NCBI RefSeq assembly: GCF_029961145.1
Contig: NZ_JASBRG010000007.1
Location: 1,463,037-1,527,036, forward strand
DNA from: Pinibacter soli
GTDB lineage: Bacteria > Bacteroidota > Bacteroidia > Chitinophagales > Chitinophagaceae
Direction: 5' to 3'
DNA: 64,000 bases
Shown: positions 55,820-64,000 of the stretch, one piece after another
Layout of the letters: each line of letters begins with the position of its first letter
Position numbering within the stretch: position 1 is the first letter of the stretch
Notes under the pieces: model-generated
The model's input: the letters and a program-made list of their open reading frames with translations, nothing else
Database searches by the model: none
What the model was told of the DNA's origin: nothing
Made by a program: the position numbers and the translations under genes

Positions 55820-56975
55820 TTCTTTCTCCTGTATGAAGGTTAATATTGCCGTCTCTATCTGTTCTCATATTTGCTCCAATAATCAACGTCCCAGACTGTA
55901 TGAGCTTATTTGAAGATTTCTGCCCTAGCTTTTGTAACTGTTGCCTAATGGCTCCTTTATATATATTTTCGCCAAACAGCGTTTCGTATGTAAGAGCACT
56001 TTCTGAAAAATCCTTTTTTAACATTTGCCATTTTTCATACAAGTCTTTAACGAATGCTAAAAAGTGTTGGTATAAGCGGGGATCACTATCCCACTTCTCA
56101 GAAAAATCCTCATTAGGATTTACGGGATTCGTTACTTTAAGGCGCGATGTTTTGAATTGCGGCAATCGCGATTCTTGTTGTATTCTCGTAAGAATCGAGT
56201 CGATAGTTCCAAAAATAGAATTTTCACCGCGATAGAAGCCTGCTGCAATTGTGGTGATAATAATGCTTGAGGTAGCAAATTCCGACTTATGTTCAAAATA
56301 AATGTCCCTGTAACGTTTGATAAGCTGAATAGCGCTTTGCAATGGCTTCTTCGATAAAAAATCGTCGTCTGGTAACTCCTGAATTTCAGCTTTGAGTTCA
56401 TACAATCTATTATAGTAAGCTTGAAGCTCTGACTTTTTAGATAGGTTTGCAATAGACAAAAACCATTCTACATAACCTTTTGGATTACTGATTGTCCAAT
56501 CTTTTAATTCACGGTCTGGAACCATTATATTTTTTTCGTCACTAATAACAATCATGCATCCTGGAAGAATATCCATGTGAAAATCACCAGCATAATTCAG
56601 ACGAACACATCTGCGCTTTTTCTCTACCATATGACTATACCGACCATCACCTTCAAGCTTTTTCAACAATGCATTATATATCTCCAGCGGGGTAAAATTT
56701 GAATAGCCTCTTTTAATATGGAGGACAACGTCAAGATCAAACTCATCGCCCTGAAATGGTTTAACAGTCGTACCGATAGCAACTGATCCTTGCGGATAAA
56801 TATCAATTTCCATCCCCTTAAAGAACCCTTGATCTTCATTAATAATGGTACATAGGGCTTTGTAAGCGCTTTCCATCCTTTGACGTCTGGTGGTATCCAA
56901 TTGAAGACTCTCTGCAATTCTTGTCAGGATGTCCTCTCTTTGCACCATAAAATTTGAAAAAATATCGTTCATCAT
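55782..56975 (-). CDS. CD-NTase (cyclic oligonucleotide synthase) of CBASS
   Basis: This 397-residue nucleotidyltransferase has the G-S motif YPQGSVAIGTTV (residues 61-72), the metal aspartates in DEFDLDVVLHI (Asp80 and Asp82) and the third acidic residue in FHMDILPG (Asp135). The C-terminal helical OAS-type domain follows (LQSAIQLIKRYRDIYFEH, TSSIIITTIAAGFY). The end is basic and glycine-poor (NRDFGDNIG). It is expected to make a cyclic di- or trinucleotide after phage sensing, activating the Cap16-type effector downstream. It heads a three-gene minus-strand operon divergent from the AAA15 ATPase. The clade cannot be assigned by eye. Confidence 0.87.
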   Translation of the reverse strand: MMNDIFSNFMVQREDILTRIAESLQLDTTRRQRMESAYKALCTIINEDQGFFKGMEIDIYPQGSVAIGTTVKPFQGDEFDLDVVLHIKRGYSNFTPLEIYNALLKKLEGDGRYSHMVEKKRRCVRLNYAGDFHMDILPGCMIVISDEKNIMVPDRELKDWTISNPKGYVEWFLSIANLSKKSELQAYYNRLYELKAEIQELPDDDFLSKKPLQSAIQLIKRYRDIYFEHKSEFATSSIIITTIAAGFYRGENSIFGTIDSILTRIQQESRLPQFKTSRLKVTNPVNPNEDFSEKWDSDPRLYQHFLAFVKDLYEKWQMLKKDFSESALTYETLFGENIYKGAIRQQLQKLGQKSSNKLIQSGTLIIGANMRTDRDGNINLHTGERNERHRDFGDNIG

Positions 56976-57169
56976 CTCTTAATTTAAAAAAACCTTCAAG
57001 CAGGAAAATTGCCAATTCAACAAAACTCCCGACCTGAACTAACAATATAAATTATCTGACATCAAAATTATTGTGTTTTTCAATTTTAACAAATACAGAT
57101 CTTACAGACTTATCCACAGAGTGTGAATAAATAGAATATTTCAATATATTTGATACCTGAATCAACAGC

Positions 57170-58465
57170 ATGCTTATTAGTTTTTCCCTGCGCAATTTTT
57201 TATCCTTCAAAAAAGAACAAACTTTAGATCTAACCCCTGAAGCACTAAAGGAGCACACTGATTTTTTACACGTTCCATATTTATACGATTTCGAAGCGCG
57301 ACTATTGAAAGCGGTTGGAATTTTTGGTCACAATTCACATGGGAAAAGCAACTTTTTAAAAGGCTATCAATTTTTTCTAGATTTCATTTTTTCTTCTTTT
57401 AAAATTGGGAGGTCAGAAGAATCGATACCTATTGAAAATTTTAAACTAAATACATCTACAGCTACTCAACCAAGTTATTTTGAAGCCAAATTTTACATTA
57501 GGGAAAAGAAATATAGATATGGCTTTAAGATTACCGGTGAAAAAGTTGTTGAAGAATGGCTTTACTATTCTGAATCTAGGGTCAGGGAAAATCACTTGTT
57601 TGTAAGATTGGAGCAGGATTTCAAATTAAGTAAGGTATGGAGCAAGGAATCCGAGGGCAAGGTCGATCAATCTGTATTTTTTACAAAACCGACAAACCTA
57701 CTTCTATCAGTTCTAATTTCACAAGGAAGTATTTCCCAAATTTCTGAAATTGCTAAATGGTTAAAGGGAAATATTATCATTACTGATATCACTAGCGACA
57801 CTCACCTGAAACGAGCAATTTTAATACTTTCCTCACCAAAATACAGATCCATTATCAATAGCTTTATTGAAAAAGCTGACTTAGGGTTTGTGACAATTAT
57901 TGAAAAAATAGATAGTCAACTCAAAAATAAATTGTCTCTCGATAAAGAGCTGATTGATTTAATTTACTCAATGGAATTAGATCGTTTTGAACTTTACACT
58001 AGACATGATATTTATGATGGAGAGTATAAAAAGGTGAGTAGTACTTTATTTGAACTACTAAAAAGTGAGTCGTCAGGTACTATCAAATATTTTATACTGG
58101 CTTGTTATTTGTCTTATGCAATTAAAGAAGGTCAATTAATTATGGTGGATGAACTTGATTCTAAGTTTCATGTTTTGTTGTTAAAATTTTTACTGAAAAC
58201 TTTTCTTAGCAAGAAGGTCAACTTTTCAGGTTCTCAGATGATCTTTACAACCCACAGTACTTTCTTGTTGGGCAAAAATATTCTCCGACGCGATCAAGCG
58301 GCCATCGTTGAAAAAAACGAATATGGAGAGTCTTCATTAAAACGTCTACATGGAGCTAAAAAACCATTGCGTGTTGACACCCAAATTGAAAAGGAATACA
58401 CAAAAGGAACCCTCGGAGGAGTTTCAGAAAAATTAAAAAATGAGAATCAACTTCCCTTCGAATAA
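57170..58465 (+). CDS. AAA15-family ABC-type ATPase, defence-associated
   Basis: This 431-residue protein starts with LISFSLRNFLSFKKEQTLDL, typical of AbiLi/ArtA-like and RloC-related ATPases. Walker A is GIFGHNSHGKSN (residues 50-61); the middle is beta-rich (KYRYGFKITGEKVVEEWLYY), then LKSESSGTIKYFILACYL (signature-like), Walker B LIMVDELDSKFH near 322-333 and an H-loop MIFTTHST near 363. Related ATPases usually sit beside an RloB (DUF4276)-type or nuclease partner, but here none follows. It might be a stand-alone abortive-infection ATPase or have lost its partner at the att scar about 135 bp downstream. It diverges from the CBASS operon. Confidence 0.78.
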   Translation: MLISFSLRNFLSFKKEQTLDLTPEALKEHTDFLHVPYLYDFEARLLKAVGIFGHNSHGKSNFLKGYQFFLDFIFSSFKIGRSEESIPIENFKLNTSTATQPSYFEAKFYIREKKYRYGFKITGEKVVEEWLYYSESRVRENHLFVRLEQDFKLSKVWSKESEGKVDQSVFFTKPTNLLLSVLISQGSISQISEIAKWLKGNIIITDITSDTHLKRAILILSSPKYRSIINSFIEKADLGFVTIIEKIDSQLKNKLSLDKELIDLIYSMELDRFELYTRHDIYDGEYKKVSSTLFELLKSESSGTIKYFILACYLSYAIKEGQLIMVDELDSKFHVLLLKFLLKTFLSKKVNFSGSQMIFTTHSTFLLGKNILRRDQAAIVEKNEYGESSLKRLHGAKKPLRVDTQIEKEYTKGTLGGVSEKLKNENQLPFE

Positions 58466-58560
58466 TCACATATATCATATTTATTAGTAATTTCATATTA
58501 AGCATTGCAGCAAAAGCATGAAAAATATTGGTGATTGATTCGGTGAGTAGAAAATAGAGA

Positions 58561-58598
58561 TGACCTAAAATGCAGATATAGCAAGCATATTTAGGTCA
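58561..58598. terminator. hairpin between AAA15 gene and att scar
   Basis: TGACCTAAA (58561-58569) pairs with TTTAGGTCA (58590-58598), and ATGC/GCAT can extend the stem inside, leaving a loop of about 10 nt. It has no T-tract. It may terminate the AAA15 transcript or be a binding site beside the attachment core. Confidence 0.4.
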
Positions 58599-58599
58599 A

Positions 58600-58620
58600 G
58601 TTCGACTCCCCTCAGCTCCA
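58600..58620 (+). other. tmRNA (ssrA) 3'-end fragment, candidate attachment-site core
   Basis: GTTCGACTCCCCTCAGCTCC plus A matches the T-loop and 3' acceptor strand of a tmRNA. The sequence CAGCTCC would pair with a GGGGCTG 5' end, including the G3-U70 wobble required for alanine charging. The upstream T-stem strand is absent, so this is a 21-nt fragment, not a gene. Integrases often use the ssrA 3' end and leave exactly such a copy at the far end of the island. No complete ssrA or integrase gene was seen in the window. Confidence 0.6.
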
Positions 58621-59052
58621 CTTGTTAGCGTTAATCAGTCAATAACCTACTTTGCATGTAAAATTCAGAACGTTCTTATTCTGTTTTAAATTGGAATTAC
58701 ACCGCCCGCATCAATCTTCAAATTTTCAATAAAACATTCGGCATCTCGACGATGAAAAGAAAAGTCAAATTTCTATCGAATAATCCGAAAATACCGAGTC
58801 AGTGAACCCAATAACCAACACTCTGAATGAAACCATAGATCTTTACAAGAATTTTACATTTAACCCTTACAAATTTGCGTATGAATATCGATTCTTTTTT
58901 GAGCTTTAGTTCCGGCAGAAGAATAGAAATCAGCTTTAATTTTAATCGTCAACTTTTAGTATTTTTATTCACCAACAGTTACGGGCTGACGGAATTCAAA
59001 ATGCTGCCACAAACGTCAATGCGAGACCGTTACCAGCAATGCTAAGACAGAC

Positions 59053-59476
59053 CACTCTAAGCAAAAAATAAAAGACATAAGTCAAGGCGACCTATTGACA
59101 TTTAGAGCGACTGACAATAAATACAAAGTGCTACTTTGTACAAGCACTTATAAGGACAAAAGTTCGCAATACTTCACTTTCGCTGTATTGACTTATAACA
59201 GTTTAAACAAGCCGACAATTACAAACATACTTGACTGCGAATTTTGGGGAATAGGAAACACCAAGAATGACCGTTTTAAATATTCCGATATGGAACTCGA
59301 TAAAATGTGAACTATTCATCCTGAGACTAAACCATACTTTCTGGGTTCTTACGGACTTACAATTTGGAGAAAGGACTTTATGACGTTTCGAGATAATTTT
59401 GAAGTTATTTGCAATTTAAAAATTGTAAACAATCTTGACAAAAACGGTGATGGTAGTATGAATGCAAGTTGCTGGA
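59053..59476 (+). pseudogene. decayed gene with in-frame stop, cut by IS21
   Basis: A start-less frame reads LLTFRATDNKYKVLLCTSTY, then GIGNTKNDRFKYSDMELDKM, stops at TGA (59308-59310) and continues in the same frame as THPETKPYFLGSYGLTIWRK-like sequence up to NASCW at 59475. The stop replaces a codon one base away from TGG. The reading ends exactly where the IS21 terminus begins. The gene therefore lost its 5' end, acquired a nonsense mutation, and was interrupted. The family is not recognised. Confidence 0.7.
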
Positions 59477-59593
59477 TGTCTATTCTTGCCATGGTGACCC
59501 ATCACTCCTGCATGTTAACCCACCCCGGTATATGGCGATAAGAGAAAGAGCTTGATGTGCGTTTAAAAATACGAAGAGCTTTGTGTTTGTTAA

Positions 59594-60322
59594 TTATTTT
59601 TTTCTTTTTCGTAATGATTCACCTTTTAACTCTATACGGTTTGCATTAGCTGTCATCCTGTCCATGATTGCATCGGCAAGTGTAGGATCATTTATAAATT
59701 CATACCATTGGGCTACTGGTAACTGTGAGGTGACGATGATACTTTTCTTACCATACCTGTCTTCGAGTAGTTGTAGCAGCGTGAGCCTTATATCTTGTGT
59801 CAATGGCTGCAATCCAAAGTCATCGAGTATAATAAGAGTTTGTCGTTCCAGTTGGTTAAGGAGTTTAATGTAAGAACCATCGAGCCTGGCCAGCGTTATT
59901 TTTTCTATGAGCCGGTTCATGTTGAGGTAAATTGTTTTGTGTCCCTGCAAACAGGCCTGGTGGCCCAATGCACAGGCGAGATAGCTTTTGCCGCAACCGG
60001 TGGCACCGGTGATGAGAATATTTTCTCCCTGCCTAAGATAACGGCCCTCAATAAGTGAAGCGAGTTGTTGTTTGGTGAGGTTGCGCGCAGCGCTGCATTC
60101 CACCTGTTCTATACAAGCTGGCAGCCGCAGTTTTGCGAGCTTCAGATAACAAGCTGTTTTTTCATTGCTGCGGTGTAATGCTTCGGATTGCAGCAGATGG
60201 GCCACCATGTCGTGTCCGTCCAGTTGCTGATCAATGGGTAGTTCCAATTGCGAACGATAAGCATGATGCATACCGGACAGTCGTAGTTGTTGCATTTGAT
60301 CCAGAGTTTGTGTTGTGTTCAT
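59594..60322 (-). CDS. istB: IstB-like ATPase helper of IS21
   Basis: This 242-residue DnaA/DnaC-like AAA+ protein has Walker A ILITGATGCGKSYLACALG near residue 103-121, Walker B TLIILDDFGLQPL near 163-175, sensor I IIVTSQLP, and the IstB-specific ADAIMDRMTANANRIELKGE near the C-terminus. The length is normal and no disruption is visible. It directs IstA to target DNA. It lies 24 bp downstream of the istA remnant in the expected istA-istB order. Confidence 0.93.
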   Translation of the reverse strand: MNTTQTLDQMQQLRLSGMHHAYRSQLELPIDQQLDGHDMVAHLLQSEALHRSNEKTACYLKLAKLRLPACIEQVECSAARNLTKQQLASLIEGRYLRQGENILITGATGCGKSYLACALGHQACLQGHKTIYLNMNRLIEKITLARLDGSYIKLLNQLERQTLIILDDFGLQPLTQDIRLTLLQLLEDRYGKKSIIVTSQLPVAQWYEFINDPTLADAIMDRMTANANRIELKGESLRKRKK

Positions 60323-60345
60323 TTTGTGTGGCCGATTTTTATTGG

Positions 60346-61261
60346 TTATTGATAATGATCTTTTCCTCTTATGTTGTCATGGCTTGGTATCGCAGATGTA
60401 ATGAAGATCTCTACCTGTTTGTCCAGTCCCCGTTCCAGTATATTCTTTATCATGGTATAGTTGACACGTGATCCCTGCATGGCTCTGCTACAAGCCGCTT
60501 CCAGGCGGGTAGCGCCATATTTTTTGTGTAACATCAGCATGCCGAAACAGGCTTTGTAATTCTGTTCTACGTAAATGCTGTTTTGCAGCATAAAGGTTGC
60601 TGCCTGTACTGTAGAGGGGCCGATGCGCGAAGCCTGCGCCAGCAGATCATCGCGGTTCCAACCCTTGATCTGTTGCATATGCCGGTGATGCGGTGGCATA
60701 TGTTCACTCAGGGTTGTGTAGGCTTTGTGATGATTTTTACGCATATGCAATGCGATGCGTTCAGTGTCCAGGTATACTTCCACTACCCGGTTGTCATAAA
60801 GCACTTTTACTTTTTTGCCTACATGCTGGTAGGGTACGCTGTAATAGCGGCGATCTTCTGTGAGTTGAATATGATAATTGCGTTGCACGGTAAGTGTTAC
60901 TACTTTTTTGGAGGTAAACGGTGTTGCAGGCAAAGGTTTTAGTAAAGAGCGTTCCTGCTGTTCAAAAAAATACCGGCGGCTGAAGGGCGTGTTTTTATAA
61001 GGCTTGTTATTGAGCAGTACTAATTGCTCCTGTATAGCGGTATTAAGTGCCTGTAAGTTGGTGGGCTCATGGTGGCGCAAGGGACCATAAATATTATTAT
61101 AGACAATATTCACTGCCCGTTCTACCATGGCTTTATCCCGTGGAGAGTATGGGCGCGTAGCGCTGAAGGTCGTGGCATAATGTTCTGAGAGCTGCAAGCA
61201 AACATCAGTGAAGACAGGTTCATACCGATCCGGTCTTGTGACGGCGGTTTTGAGATTATCG
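60346..61261 (-). pseudogene. istA: IstA transposase, N-terminal part deleted
   Basis: About 305 codons remain of a protein normally near 500 residues. The frame runs upstream past the Met at 61197 through TAVTRPDRYEP to the deletion junction at 61261. The retained part has the third catalytic residue region (YSPRDKAMVERAVNIVYNNI, Glu of DDE) and the C-terminal Mu-like beta-barrel domain (YSVPYQHVGKKVKVLYDNRV). The helix-turn-helix and the two catalytic Asp residues are lost. It is non-functional on its own. Confidence 0.88.
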
Positions 61262-61684
61262 CAAAGAATGGTGGCTGGTCATTGAACAGGTGCACCCGTT
61301 CATAGGTGCCTGGAATATTGAAATTTCGTCGGTTCCATCATTATTTAAGTCGCCTTCATTAATTAAACAAATGCTGCAACAGCCTGCGTCTATTGATTTT
61401 AGGCTGGTTTCAGAAAATTGAATAGCATACTCATCAGCAGTGCCATCTTCAACAGGATTTCCTTTTCCCTCTTTAATTTTAGTGGCAGTTGCAGTGTCCA
61501 TATGTCTGTCTCCGTTAAAGTCCCCTTGAATTTTTTCTCCAATTGTAGGCAAATCCGATATTGTCGTTTCAACCTTTTCAACCTTTTCAACCATTTTGAC
61601 CTTTTCGACAACACTTTTTTTATCTTTCAATGCCTGCCCGCATGAAAAAAGCCCAACTGCGAGTATGATTATTAGTATTCTCAT
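61256..61684 (-). pseudogene. 3'-truncated lipoprotein gene fused into IS21 sequence
   Basis: The 142-residue frame starts with a lipoprotein signal (ILIIILAVGLFSCG, Cys15). A low-complexity Val-Glu-Lys stretch (VEKVKMVEKVEKVE) and two calcium-binding-like repeats (GDFNGDRHMDTATA and EGDLNNDGTDEISIF) follow, reminiscent of FG-GAP/VCBS-type loops. After PMNGCT the last dozen residues and the stop codon (61256-61258) come from istA DNA, so the natural C-terminus is lost by a deletion between the gene and the IS. It is probably inactive or expressed in shortened form. Confidence 0.7.
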
Positions 61685-61815
61685 TTATAAATGTTATCCT
61701 TATTCTTAGGGATTTTTTGCTGACTTTCTTTTTTGATTTTTTACAAGAAAAAAGAACGGTAGTATTGTTAAGTATATGTATTAATGTTTATTTAGATTCC
61801 CGAACTTTTAAAATC

Positions 61816-63588
61816 TTAATTCAATATCTGTTTAAGAATCTCTTTATGCTTTTTTGTATAAAAATACCCGTCTTTTTCTAGTTGCTCAATTCCCTTATAC
61901 CCTTGCTTTAATTTTGGTTCGACTTTCTTTGCTTTAGATACTGTTTTATTACTTCCTACTTTGTCATTGAGTAAATATTGAACAGTAAACAAACCTATAA
62001 GCTGGTCAATATCGGGTTTGTAATTCACAGCTTCTTGAAAATATTTTAACGAGGCTTGCAGTTGATCGTCTTCCATATAACAATATCCAATATTGGAATA
62101 AACATCTGCATGATCCTTTTTTTCATCGTCGGAATATCTTTTTACAATATCTAAGTAGTCATGTAGTGCATTTTTATAATCACCAACAATTTGCCTGCTC
62201 ACGCCTCTCTTGTATAATAACAGATGATCTATATTGGGGTTCGCACTTAGACGTAAAGCTTTTGTTGTATAAAGAATTGTGTTTTCATAGTCAGTTGAAT
62301 CAAAGTAAAGAGATGCTAGATATGAGTTTGCGTAATAATCATCCGGTTCTATATCAAGTGCTTTTAATGCAAGATCAATTGCTTTTTTCAAATCCTTTTT
62401 GTCTTCATATATTATCGCGGTATTAGTATATGCGGCTGCAAGCAAAGGCTTCAATTCAATAGCTTTGGCATACATTTCTAAAGCAAGATCATATTTTTTT
62501 TCTTCCCTGTAATAATTCCCCATATTATAATAATTAATAGGGTTTTTATTATCTACAGATAACGCTTTTTGAAAATAATATAAAGCGCTGTCTCTCTTAA
62601 GTTCAATATCACCATATATGAGGGCCAAATTACCGTACGCACCTGATAGGTTGCCCTTTAATTCAATACATTTTTTATACATCGTTATCGCCATGTCCAT
62701 TTGATTATCGTGCTCATATATTACACCCATATCTAATAAAATATTGGTATTTGTAGAGTCAATTTCATAACCACGTTTCAATTCAATCTTAGCTTTTTCC
62801 GTTTGCTTTAATGAGGTATAAATTTGCGATTTCTTGAAATATAAGTCTGCCTTATCCGGGTAACTAACCAATGCTTCGTTGATAACTTTTAGGGCCTCAT
62901 CTTTTTTGTTAAGGTTCACCAACGTTTCTGCTTTGTTGTAATAGTAGGAGTAATGTGGACTTTTGGCAATGGCCTTATCAAAATACTGAATTGCTTTATT
63001 ATCGTCACCTGATTCACTGTAACAAGTGGCTAAAAAAAATAAAGCATCACCAACACTGCCGCTCTCTTCGTCACTTCTTTCAAGGTATTTATTTAAATAA
63101 ACAATCGCGCTTTCCCATTTTTGTAATTTAAAATAGGTATAGCCGAGATTATAATGGGTGTTGTCATTAGCCTCTGAACCTTCTAATAAAAGAGCTTTGT
63201 GAAACAGTGGCAATGCTTCTTCATATTGCTGTAAATCTGAGTAGCAGTTTGCTTTTGTACGATAAAAATCGGCCAAATCTTCTGTGCAAAATTGTAAGGC
63301 TTTATCGCAAATGGCAATGGCTTTAAGCTGTTGTTTAGAATTTGCATAAATCAACGCTGTATTGTAGTAAGCGGTATGATTGGTACTATCCAATTTCAAC
63401 ACTTTGTCATACTCTATCATCGCTAAATCCGGCTGTTTATTTACCTGATACTTATACCCCTTGTGCAGATAATCAGTTATTAATTGATCATCCGTTTTTT
63501 TATGTGTTGGTTGGGCAAAGGCTGATGGTGCTAAGAAGATTAAAAAGAGGAATGTTATTTTAAATGGAACGATATTCTTAAGTTTCAT
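61816..63588 (-). CDS. exported tetratricopeptide-repeat protein
   Basis: The start ATG 63588 is chosen because it directly gives a signal peptide (MKLKNIVPFKITFLFLIFLA..., cleavage near SAFAQ); the frame is open for 30 more codons upstream without signal character. The 590-residue product is built of about 14 TPR units, each with the A-Y-N-x-x-x-Y pattern (AYYNTALIYANSKQQLKAIA, ALEMYAKAIELKPLLAAAYT, YYNKAETLVNLNKKDEALKV). No enzymatic domain is seen. TPR superhelices in the periplasm scaffold protein complexes. It lies outside the mobile region; 130 bp without features separates it from the truncated lipoprotein gene. Confidence 0.8.
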   Translation of the reverse strand: MKLKNIVPFKITFLFLIFLAPSAFAQPTHKKTDDQLITDYLHKGYKYQVNKQPDLAMIEYDKVLKLDSTNHTAYYNTALIYANSKQQLKAIAICDKALQFCTEDLADFYRTKANCYSDLQQYEEALPLFHKALLLEGSEANDNTHYNLGYTYFKLQKWESAIVYLNKYLERSDEESGSVGDALFFLATCYSESGDDNKAIQYFDKAIAKSPHYSYYYNKAETLVNLNKKDEALKVINEALVSYPDKADLYFKKSQIYTSLKQTEKAKIELKRGYEIDSTNTNILLDMGVIYEHDNQMDMAITMYKKCIELKGNLSGAYGNLALIYGDIELKRDSALYYFQKALSVDNKNPINYYNMGNYYREEKKYDLALEMYAKAIELKPLLAAAYTNTAIIYEDKKDLKKAIDLALKALDIEPDDYYANSYLASLYFDSTDYENTILYTTKALRLSANPNIDHLLLYKRGVSRQIVGDYKNALHDYLDIVKRYSDDEKKDHADVYSNIGYCYMEDDQLQASLKYFQEAVNYKPDIDQLIGLFTVQYLLNDKVGSNKTVSKAKKVEPKLKQGYKGIEQLEKDGYFYTKKHKEILKQILN

Positions 63589-63655
63589 AAAATATTTTGT
63601 CTTACTTTTTGTTGACATTGCAAGCGTTTTTAGCGGATACGACTTATAACAAGCA

Positions 63656-64000
63656 TTAATTTTCGTTGAAATAAGCATAGTCGATTTTGATCTTGCTTTT
63701 TACTCCATCTTTAAAAAAGTAATAAGAACTCAATAAGTTTTGATCATTTAATTGAAAAACACCAAACAATTTAAAATTGTCTTTGTCGCTTTCCCGCTCT
63801 GCATCGGAGTAGTATTTTTCGAATTGTTTTTCTCCTGTTTTTACCAACTTGGATTTTCTGAATTGTAACACTTTGCCATCTTGAAAAGAAGTGTATTTGT
63901 GTACAAAAGGAAATGTACCTGTTTTGGTACTGTAGTTTATAGTCAAAAGATTGCTGTTCAGATATCGGGTAATACAATTGTTTTCAATTTTCTCTTCTGC
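63656..64000 (-). CDS. C-terminal part of an unrecognised protein, cut by window edge
   Basis: The frame is open from the window edge (115 codons including stop) and reads IENNCITRYLNSNLLTINYS, FPFVHKYTSFQDGKVLQFRK, then FQLNDQNLLSSYYFFKDGVK near the end. Alternating hydrophobic and aromatic residues suggest beta strands. An internal TTG at 63946 is not needed as start because the frame continues upstream. It precedes the TPR gene by 67 bp in the same direction. Family unknown. Confidence 0.6.
   Translation of the reverse strand, partial: AEEKIENNCITRYLNSNLLTINYSTKTGTFPFVHKYTSFQDGKVLQFRKSKLVKTGEKQFEKYYSDAERESDKDNFKLFGVFQLNDQNLLSSYYFFKDGVKSKIKIDYAYFNEN

Larger units (their letters stand above)
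58466..59052. other. gene-poor right flank of the defence block
   Basis: No convincing gene. The stretch includes a hairpin (58561-58598), the tmRNA 3'-end scar (58600-58620) and a palindrome AGAACGTTCT near 58667. Stops are frequent in all frames. The boundary of the island is placed at the scar. Confidence 0.5.
59477..61261 (-). mobile_element. IS21-family element, truncated at the istA side
   Basis: The istB-side end begins at 59477 with TGTCTATTCTTGCC. Two tandem copies of a terminal repeat of about 21-25 bp follow (59477-59501 and 59502-59522, sharing TGGGTyAmCATG on the minus strand), as in IS21-type multi-repeat ends. istB is complete and istA retains only its C-terminal portion. At about 61261 the element joins a lipoprotein gene, so the istA-side end and target-site duplication are missing. 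The element cannot move on its own. Confidence 0.82.

Noticed and set aside
1..64000. CRISPR array or complete tRNA/rRNA gene
   Set aside because: No regularly spaced repeats of 20-40 bp and no complete cloverleaf or rRNA segment were found by reading; only the 21-nt tmRNA end was seen.

Overview
The window looks like chromosomal DNA of a Bacteroidota bacterium, most likely Chitinophagaceae. This rests on the family content (giant SpvB/YD-repeat surface proteins, fibre proteins with the NWADYVF-type tail, a thrombospondin-3/OmpA protein, Bacteroidetes-type MobC, relaxase and TraG), AT-rich start contexts and two TAnnTTTG-type promoters. No rRNA or complete tRNA gene was seen.

Region A (1-23.1 kb) is a surface and secretion region. 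A minus-strand run of five genes (16453 down to 1) encodes an outer-membrane protein with a coiled-coil front, an Ig/FN3-like secreted protein, a 2548-aa SpvB/YD-repeat protein with DNRLRE-like and PA14 domains, a 722-aa DNRLRE-like protein and an RHS/DUF6443-like protein cut by the window edge. A divergent OmpA-type gene follows. Then comes a minus-strand cluster of three paralogous fibre proteins, one with a single-base frameshift, and a second coiled-coil outer-membrane protein.

Region B (24.1-32.2 kb, plus strand) is a mobilizable-element backbone: a small ORF, SSB, a DUF932 protein, a small lipoprotein, a RadC-type JAB protein, a candidate oriT, MobC, relaxase and a TraG/VirD4-type coupling protein. 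The genes before the oriT are separated by clear hairpin terminators.

Region C (32.2-58.6 kb) is dense anti-phage/anti-plasmid cargo, convergent to the mob genes. Read in transcription order from 48.4 kb leftward, it holds an OLD-nuclease plus UvrD pair (Gabija-like), then a tight run of UDG-superfamily glycosylase, rdrA, rdrB (RADAR), jetA, jetB, jetC and jetD (Wadjet-like SMC). To the right are a 1.68k-residue STAND NTPase with an N-terminal nuclease-like domain (Avs-like), a short type II CBASS (CD-NTase, E2-like protein, 2TM-NUDIX Cap16) and an AAA15 ATPase. A decayed second copy of the traG 3' end lies at 48.9-49.1 kb between the two cargo blocks, which suggests accretion of two related mobilizable elements. 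A 21-nt sequence matching the 3' end of tmRNA (ssrA) at 58.60-58.62 kb is a likely attachment-site scar closing the island.

Region D (58.6-64 kb) is decayed flank: a pseudogene with an in-frame stop, cut by an IS21-family element whose other end was deleted into a lipoprotein gene, then a TPR protein and the C-terminal part of an unrecognised gene.

The most notable feature is the apparently single transcription unit that joins a DNA glycosylase, RADAR (purine deamination) and a Wadjet-like condensin nuclease.
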